From: CAYLZN01 sp964387935
GTDB lineage: Bacteria > Acidobacteriota > Vicinamibacteria > Vicinamibacterales > JAFNAJ01
Assembly: GCA_964387935.1 (NCBI GenBank)
Contig: CAYLZN010000182.1
Coordinates: 1 to 11,515, forward strand
DNA: 11,515 nucleotides
Reading direction: 5' to 3'
Numbering within the stretch: the stretch's first letter is position 1; every line of letters begins with the position of its first letter. The translations under genes were made by a program, and so were the position numbers. The notes under the pieces are model-generated. The model ran no database searches. It saw nothing but the letters and a program-made list of their open reading frames with translations, and had not been told where the DNA came from. Positions 6,903 to 11,515 of this stretch are shown here, one piece after another.

Positions 6903-6908
6903 TAAAAT
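6903..6908 (+). promoter_or_regulatory. Candidate -10 box (TAAAAT) for DUF1015-serA-serC
   Basis: TAAAAT, one base off the TATAAT consensus, lies six bases before the ATG at 6915. Transcription from it would start at about the A of the start codon. There is no Shine-Dalgarno (the bases before ATG are GCCGCC), which fits a leaderless mRNA. No -35 consensus was seen; the GTACGYC array fills that position. Confidence 0.45.
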
Positions 6909-6914
6909 GCCGCC

Positions 6915-8157
6915 ATGTCGACCATCAGACCCTTCCGCGCGCTCCGTCCCACACCTGAACTGGCGCCCCAGATTGCGGCCGTGCCCTACGACGTGGTCAA
7001 CGCCGACGAGGCGCGCCAGCTCGCCTCGGGCAACCCGCTCAGCTTCCTGCACGTGTCGCGCGCCGAGATCGATCTGCCGCCCGACACGCACCCGTACTCC
7101 GACGCCGTCTACCAGAAGGCCGCGGCCAGCTTCACCGATCTCAGGTCCAGGGCCCTCGTCCAGGAGGCGGAGCCGGCGCTTTACTTCTATCGCCTCCGCA
7201 TGGGCACGCATACGCAGACCGGCCTGGCCGCCTGCTTCTCCGTCGACGAATACCACCGCGACATCGTCAAGAAGCACGAGAAGACCCGCAAGGACAAGGA
7301 GGACGATCGCACGCGCCACATCGTCGATCTGCGGGCCCAGACAGGGCCGGTGTTCCTGACCTACCGGCACCTGGACCTGATCGACGCGCTCGCCGACCGC
7401 GTATGTCGCGGCGNNNNNNNNNNGCGGCGCGCCCCTATACGACTTCGTCGCGCGCGACGGCGTCGGGCACACCGTCTGGCGTGCCGATGTGCACTCGTCC
7501 GCGCAGCTCGTAGACGCGTTCTCGGCCTTGCCTGCCGTCTACATCGCCGACGGGCACCATCGGGCCGCCTCTGCGGCGCGGGCGCACGCGCGGTTCGCCG
7601 GCGAAGGGCAGACCGGCCAGGCCCACGAGGCCGCGTGGTTCCTCGGCGTGGCCTTCCCGGACAACCAGACGCAGATCCTGCCCTACAACCGCACGGTGAA
7701 GGATCTCCAGGGCCGCTCCGCGGCCGAGTTCCTCGAGCAGGTCCGCCGCCGGTTCACGCTGACCGAAGGCGCAGCGGCCACACCCGCGCGCGGCACGTGC
7801 GGCATGTTCCTGGAGGGCCGCTGGCACACGCTCGCACTGCGTCCCGTTGGCGGAGGGCCCACCGCCGATCCCATCAAGTCCCTCGACGTGTCGCTCCTGC
7901 AGGACGGTCTGCTGGAGCCGCTCCTGGGGGTGCTGGATCCGCGCACCGACAAACGCATAGACTTCGTAGGAGGCATCCGGGGGACTGGCGAGCTCGAGCG
8001 CGCCGTCTCGAGCGGTGCCGCGGCCGTCGCGTTCTCCATGGCGCCGGTCACGGTGGACCAGTTGATGGCCATCGCCGACGCCGGGTCGATCATGCCTCCG
8101 AAGTCCACCTGGTTCGAGCCCAAGCTCCGGGACGGGCTGCTCAGCCACCTGATCTGA
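6915..8157 (+). CDS. DUF1015 family protein, interrupted by an assembly gap
   Basis: This gene encodes a DUF1015 protein of unknown biochemical function. The N-terminal half (MSTIRPFRALRPTPE, VPYDVVNADEAR, FLHVSRAEIDLP, LYFYRLRMGTHTQTGL, KKHEKTRKDKEDDRTRH) is in one frame up to the Ns at 7414. The C-terminal half (PLYDFVARDG, the signature YIADGHHRAAS at about 7540-7572, ILPYNRTVKDL, IMPPKSTWFEPKL) is in another frame after the Ns. Both halves are intact, so the frame change reflects the placeholder gap and not a mutation. Collapsing a GCGGCG shared by the two flanks restores one frame of 408 residues, near the family's usual length. It lies 34 bases before serA and, by memory, DUF1015 genes commonly neighbour serA/serC in several phyla. 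A role in serine metabolism is therefore plausible but unproven. Confidence 0.88.
7414..7423. other. Assembly gap of 10 Ns
   Basis: Ten Ns join two contigs inside the DUF1015 gene. Frame arithmetic shows that the true insert must be a multiple of three, so 10 is a placeholder. GCGGCG ends the left flank (7408-7413) and begins the right flank (7424-7429). Merging them gives the continuous reading DRVCRGAPLYDF. Confidence 0.97.
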
Positions 8158-8191
8158 CCATCAACCTCGAAGACCCCCACGCAGGTCACCC

Positions 8192-9499
8192 ATGAAAGTC
8201 CTCATCGCGGACAAGTTCGAGAAGAGCGGCCTCGACGGCCTCAAGGCGATCGGCGCCGACGTCATCTACAACCCGGATCTGAAAGACGACGCGCTGACGG
8301 CGGCCATCCGTGAGACGGCGGCCGACGTGCTCGTCGTCCGGTCGACGAAGGTCAGGCAGCCGATGCTCGACGCCGGAGGCCTGTCGCTGGTCGTCCGCGC
8401 CGGTGCCGGCTACGACAACGTCGACGTGGCGGCAGCCAGCGAGCGCGGCATCTACGTCGCCAACTGTCCGGGCAAGAACTCGATCGCGGTGGCCGAGCTC
8501 GCCTTCGGGCTGATTCTCGCGCTCGACCGCCGCATTCCCGACAACGTCGCCGACCTGCGCGCCGGCACCTGGAACAAGAAGGAGTACTCGAAGGCCCGCG
8601 GGCTGCACGGGCGCACGCTGGGGCTCCTCGGGTTCGGCAACATCGGTCAGGAGATGGCGAAGCGCGCCCAGGCCTTCAGCCTCAATCTCGCGGTGTGGAG
8701 CGAGATCGGCGTCGAGGTCGATCGCGCGGGTGTGCCGGTGGACCTGCCGCTGCTCGTCCGGCTCCGTCCGTCCTCGGGGTCGCCCGTGGAACCGCGGGTC
8801 CGTGTGTGCGAAACGCCCGAGGAGGTGGCCGAGCACGCGGACATCCTGAGCGTCCACCTCGCGCTCAACGACAAGACCCGCGGGCTGGTCGGCCGCAGCG
8901 TCTTCGACAAGATGAAGCCCGGCTCCTTCTTCATCAACACGGCACGCGGCGAAGTCGTCGACTACACCGCCCTCGAAGCGGCCGTCCGGGACAAGGGGAT
9001 CCGGGTCGCCATCGACGTCTACGCCAAGGAGCCCTCGACCGGCACCGGCGAGTTCAGCGACCCGCTCGTCGCACTCCCGAACGTGTACGGCACCCACCAC
9101 ATCGGGGCCTCCACCGACCAGGCACAGGAGGCGATCGCCGCCGAGACGGTGCGCATCATCAGGACCTACATCGAAACCGGCCGCGTGCTGAACGTCGTCA
9201 ACCTGTCGCGCCAGACCGCGGCGAAGCACGTGCTGGTCGTCCGGCATCGCGACAAGCCGGGCGTGCTCGCCACCGTGTTCGAGGCGCTCAGGACCGAAAA
9301 GGTGAACGTGGAGGAGACCGAGAACATCGTCTTCACGGGCGCCAGGGCGTGTGTGGTCCGCATCAACCTGGACGGGGAGCCCACCAAGGCGCTGCTCGAA
9401 AGGATGACGAAGGACAACGAGGACATTCTCGACGTGCAACTGGTGCCGCTCGGAGCGCCCGCCGCGTCGTACCACCTGGCCAGAACGCTCATGGTGTGA
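8192..9499 (+). CDS. serA: D-3-phosphoglycerate dehydrogenase with C-terminal ACT domain
   Basis: SerA oxidises 3-phosphoglycerate to 3-phosphohydroxypyruvate, the first step of serine synthesis in the cytoplasm. The 435 residues show the substrate-domain block VVRAGAGYDNVDV, the Rossmann motif GFGNIG at 147-152, and catalytic Arg252 in NTARGEVVD, Glu280 in DVYAKEP and His303 in THHIGAST. An ACT domain spans about 346-425 (HVLVVRHRDKPGVLATVF), which suggests feedback control, probably by serine. Two oddities are seen. The dinucleotide-ribose position reads VWSE where NAD-linked enzymes usually have Y-D. About 20 extra residues, rich in Pro, Arg and Ser (around 184-204), separate it from the next conserved block ADILSVHL. 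The ATG has only a weak AGGT before it, 34 bases after DUF1015. A related 2-hydroxyacid dehydrogenase is unlikely, given the ACT domain and the adjacent serC. Confidence 0.93.
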   Translation: MKVLIADKFEKSGLDGLKAIGADVIYNPDLKDDALTAAIRETAADVLVVRSTKVRQPMLDAGGLSLVVRAGAGYDNVDVAAASERGIYVANCPGKNSIAVAELAFGLILALDRRIPDNVADLRAGTWNKKEYSKARGLHGRTLGLLGFGNIGQEMAKRAQAFSLNLAVWSEIGVEVDRAGVPVDLPLLVRLRPSSGSPVEPRVRVCETPEEVAEHADILSVHLALNDKTRGLVGRSVFDKMKPGSFFINTARGEVVDYTALEAAVRDKGIRVAIDVYAKEPSTGTGEFSDPLVALPNVYGTHHIGASTDQAQEAIAAETVRIIRTYIETGRVLNVVNLSRQTAAKHVLVVRHRDKPGVLATVFEALRTEKVNVEETENIVFTGARACVVRINLDGEPTKALLERMTKDNEDILDVQLVPLGAPAASYHLARTLMV

Positions 9500-9503
9500 G
9501 GAG
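9498..9503 (+). promoter_or_regulatory. Shine-Dalgarno of serC
   Basis: GAGGAG overlaps the serA TGA and lies nine bases before the ATG at 9513. It would sit directly against the alternative TTG at 9504, so it decides the start in favour of ATG 9513. Confidence 0.75.
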
Positions 9504-9512
9504 TTGCCGATC

Positions 9513-10610
9513 ATGTCGACTGCGACCGTCAAACGCATCTTCAACTTCGCGGCCGGCCCCGCGGTGCTGCCGCTGCCCGTGCTCGAGGAAGCGCAGCGCG
9601 ACCTGCTGGCGCTGCCGGGCGTGGGCATGTCCGTGCTCGAGATCAGCCATCGATCGAAGACCTTCGAGGCCGTCATCGGGCAGGCCGAGGCCGACGTGCG
9701 CGAACTGGCGGGCATTCCGTCCGGCTACCACGTCCTGTTCCTGCAGGGCGGCGCGAGCCTCCAGTTCTCCATGGTGCCGATGAACCTGCTCGGCCAGGGC
9801 CAGACTGCCGACTACATCGTCACCGGCGCCTGGGGCCAGAAGGCCGTGAAGGAGGCCAAGAAGGTCGGCGCGGTCAATGTCGCGGCCTCGACCGAGAGCA
9901 CCAGCTTCTCGCGCCTGCCCGAGGCTGGTGAGGTGAAGCTCACCCCTGGGGCCGCGTACGTGCACTACACGTCGAACGAAACGATCCACGGGGTCGAGTT
10001 CGGCGGCGACATGATCTTCGGTGACGCGCCGATCGTGTGCGACACCTCGTCGGACATGTTCAGCCGGCCCATCGACGTGTCGAAGTACGCGCTGATCTAC
10101 GCGGGTGCGCAGAAGAACCTCGGGCCTTCCGGCGTGACGCTCGTGATCCTGCGCGACGACCTGCTGGCGCGATCGCCGCAGACGCTATCGACGATGCTGA
10201 ACTACGGCACGCACGCGAAGGAGAAGTCGCTCTACAACACGCCGCCGACGTTCGGTGTCTACCTCGTCGGCCTCGTGCTCAAGTGGATCAAAGGGCTCGG
10301 CGGGCTGAAGGCGATCGCCGCCATCAACGGGCGGAAGGCTGCGAAGCTGTACGCCGAGATCGACCGCACCGGCTTCTATCGCGGCCATGCCGAGACGCAC
10401 TGCCGGTCGAACATGAACGTGACCTTCCGGCTGCCGACCGAGGAACTCGAGGCCGAGTTCGTCAAGCAGTCGAAAGCGGCCGGGCTCGACGGCCTCAAAG
10501 GGCACCGCTCGGTCGGCGGGCTGCGCGCGTCGATCTACAACGCGTTCCCCGAGGAGGGTATCGACGCCCTCGTCTCGTTCATGCAGGAGTTCGAGAAGAA
10601 GAACGGGTAG
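9513..10610 (+). CDS. serC: Phosphoserine aminotransferase
   Basis: SerC is a PLP enzyme that converts 3-phosphohydroxypyruvate and glutamate to phosphoserine and 2-oxoglutarate; it often also serves pyridoxal phosphate synthesis. The 365 residues match the family's usual 360 or so. Visible features are FNFAAGPAVLP at the N-terminus, ISHRSKTF with His46 and Arg47, GGAS at 79-82 (cofactor phosphate binding), HYTSNETIHGVEF, the Schiff-base Lys201 in AGAQKNLGPSG, and the C-terminal substrate block HRSVGGLRASIYNAFP starting at His331. The ATG lies 13 bases after serA and has a good GAGGAG, so serA and serC are almost certainly co-transcribed. The stop is three bases from the stop of the convergent pcnB. 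No missing residue or truncation was seen. Confidence 0.97.
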   Translation: MSTATVKRIFNFAAGPAVLPLPVLEEAQRDLLALPGVGMSVLEISHRSKTFEAVIGQAEADVRELAGIPSGYHVLFLQGGASLQFSMVPMNLLGQGQTADYIVTGAWGQKAVKEAKKVGAVNVAASTESTSFSRLPEAGEVKLTPGAAYVHYTSNETIHGVEFGGDMIFGDAPIVCDTSSDMFSRPIDVSKYALIYAGAQKNLGPSGVTLVILRDDLLARSPQTLSTMLNYGTHAKEKSLYNTPPTFGVYLVGLVLKWIKGLGGLKAIAAINGRKAAKLYAEIDRTGFYRGHAETHCRSNMNVTFRLPTEELEAEFVKQSKAAGLDGLKGHRSVGGLRASIYNAFPEEGIDALVSFMQEFEKKNG

Positions 10611-10613
10611 GGC

Positions 10614-11515
10614 TCAGCGAGCCGATGGAACCGGACGCCGTCGGCGGCGATGCCGCCGGCGGCGCCGCGGAACTGCCTCGTCCCCGGCTTGTGGTTCTGC
10701 CGGCGTCTCGAGGCGCGGCGCGCGCCCTTCCTCCGCCAGCAGTGCCTGCCAGCGCGCGACGACCTCCGGCTGGCTCCCGTGCACGTCGAGCCAGGTCAGG
10801 GCGTCGCGGAAGGCGGCCCGGTGCATCAGGCCCCGCTGCGTCCGCGGCGTGAGGGTGTCGGGATCAACCAGGCGCGACTGCAGCGACGTCAACTGGTCCA
10901 GCACTTCGACGTCGCGCCGGGCGACGGGCAGTGTGCCGAGCGTGTGGGCCGGCCCCGGGGCCGGATGCTCGAGGTCCGTCGGCTCGCGCCGACGGCGTCG
11001 CCGGGGCCAGCCGATCGGCGCCACGAGCGAGCCGAGCAGGACGGTGTTGGTGAGGGTGTCCGGGATGCGATCGAAGCGCCCGCGGTAGGTGTCCAGCTCC
11101 GACAACGACTGCTCGACGGCGTGCGGGAGCGGCCACGGGATTTCCGGCGTGATGTGCTGCAGCAGGCCAACCTCGCCGAGGAAGTGGAACGCCCGCAGCG
11201 ACTCGCCCGACCGCAGGACCTTGAAGTACTCCTCGAGGAGCCGTGCCGGCGCCGCCTTGCCGATGAGCGCCTTGTGGCGCATGATCGCCTCGATGATCGG
11301 CGGATCCAGGCGGAAGTCGAGCCGCGCCGCCAGGACGATCGCGCGCAGCATCCGCACCGGGTCCTCGACGAACCGCACGTTCGGATCGCCGATGCAGCGG
11401 ATGATCCGGGCGTCGAGGTCCTCGCGGCCGCCGACGTAGTCGATCAGCGAAAACGTCGCGATGTCGTAGAAGAGGGCGTTGACCGTGAAGTCGCGCCTGA
11501 ACGCGTCCTCTTCGG
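10614..11515 (-). CDS. pcnB: Poly(A) polymerase / tRNA nucleotidyltransferase family protein, C-terminal part
   Basis: This class II nucleotidyltransferase is cut by the right edge; about 299 C-terminal residues are present. PcnB adds 3' poly(A) tails to RNA and promotes decay. The visible part starts inside the catalytic head at EEDAFRRDFTVNALFYDI, followed by DYVGGREDLDARIIRCIGDP and the nucleotide-binding block RFVEDPVRMLRAI. An RNA-binding helical region then contains APARLLEEYFKVLRSGES. The catalytic GS..DxD motif lies beyond the edge. The protein ends in a strongly basic tail (RRRRRHRRRRRP). Arg-rich tails and FYDI in place of the CCA-enzyme NALA suggest PcnB rather than a CCA-adding enzyme, although the families are close and activity cannot be proved by sequence. 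A Met at 11378 is internal, not a start. The gene converges on serC with stops three bases apart. Confidence 0.87.
   Translation of the reverse strand, partial: EEDAFRRDFTVNALFYDIATFSLIDYVGGREDLDARIIRCIGDPNVRFVEDPVRMLRAIVLAARLDFRLDPPIIEAIMRHKALIGKAAPARLLEEYFKVLRSGESLRAFHFLGEVGLLQHITPEIPWPLPHAVEQSLSELDTYRGRFDRIPDTLTNTVLLGSLVAPIGWPRRRRRREPTDLEHPAPGPAHTLGTLPVARRDVEVLDQLTSLQSRLVDPDTLTPRTQRGLMHRAAFRDALTWLDVHGSQPEVVARWQALLAEEGRAPRLETPAEPQAGDEAVPRRRRRHRRRRRPVPSAR

Noticed and set aside
7424..8195. Continuation of the first DUF1015 frame past the Ns to 8195
   Set aside because: After the gap this frame gives Arg/Gly-rich noise, while the neighbouring frame carries the DUF1015 signature YIADGHHR and ends at 8157.
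9504..9512. TTG start for serC at 9504
   Set aside because: The GAGGAG at 9498-9503 would be directly adjacent with no spacing. ATG 9513 has a proper nine-base spacing.
8186..9715. Long minus-strand open frame (509 codons) opposite serA and serC
   Set aside because: It lies antisense to two well-conserved genes, has no recognisable motif and reads as low-complexity His/Asp/Arg/Gly-rich sequence. This is expected opposite high-GC coding DNA.
10642..10658. Hairpin as a rho-independent terminator for serC
   Set aside because: The stem is perfect (seven pairs, GAT loop) but has no following T tract. It lies within arginine codons of pcnB, where CGG/CCG repeats arise by chance.
11376..11378. Met codon at 11378 as the pcnB start
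   Set aside because: The frame stays open to the window edge and encodes the conserved RRDFTVNALFYD catalytic-head block upstream of this Met.

Overview
This is high-GC chromosomal DNA from a draft or metagenome-derived assembly; a run of 10 Ns at 7414-7423 marks a scaffold join. The gene types suggest an Acidobacteriota lineage, perhaps Vicinamibacteria. These include a plant-type S9D glutamyl endopeptidase with a Sec signal, a MepM-like M23 lipoprotein, a DUF1015-serA-serC cluster and pcnB with an arginine-rich tail. The lineage is inferred from family resemblance and composition, not from a marker gene.

Layout. 39-2447 (minus) is an exported S9D serine peptidase. 2448-2559 is a divergent promoter region. 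2560-3780 (plus) is a class I/II PLP aminotransferase whose stop overlaps the start of malQ (3777-5393) in an ATGA arrangement. 5394-5557 is a 164-base intergenic stretch with an AT-rich repeat-like element and a likely extended -10 promoter. 5558-6844 is a putative M23 peptidoglycan endopeptidase lipoprotein. 6845-6914 carries four copies of GTACGYC and a TAAAAT box. 6915-8157 is a DUF1015 protein broken only by the assembly gap. 8192-9499 is serA and 9513-10610 is serC. pcnB (minus, from 10614 past the right edge) converges on serC with 3 bases between the stop codons. There is no gene-free stretch above 300 bases.

How the genes work together. DUF1015, serA and serC look like one transcription unit. 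SerA oxidises 3-phosphoglycerate and SerC transaminates the product to phosphoserine. No serB is present here, and DUF1015 occupies the third position. The aminotransferase and malQ are translationally coupled but have no obvious metabolic link. The S9D peptidase and the M23 protein act outside the cytoplasm. PcnB acts on RNA 3' ends.

No clearly new system, mobile gene, CRISPR array or RNA gene was seen. The most useful observations are: (i) two related AT-rich elements placed 5-6 bases after the stop codons of two unrelated genes; (ii) unit-leading genes without Shine-Dalgarno but with a TAnnnT box just before ATG, suggesting leaderless transcripts; (iii) evidence that the N gap hides a 6-base contig overlap rather than missing sequence; (iv) altered key residues in the aminotransferase (Arg to Val), the M23 protein (HLH to HLD) and SerA (nucleotide-binding loop plus an insertion).
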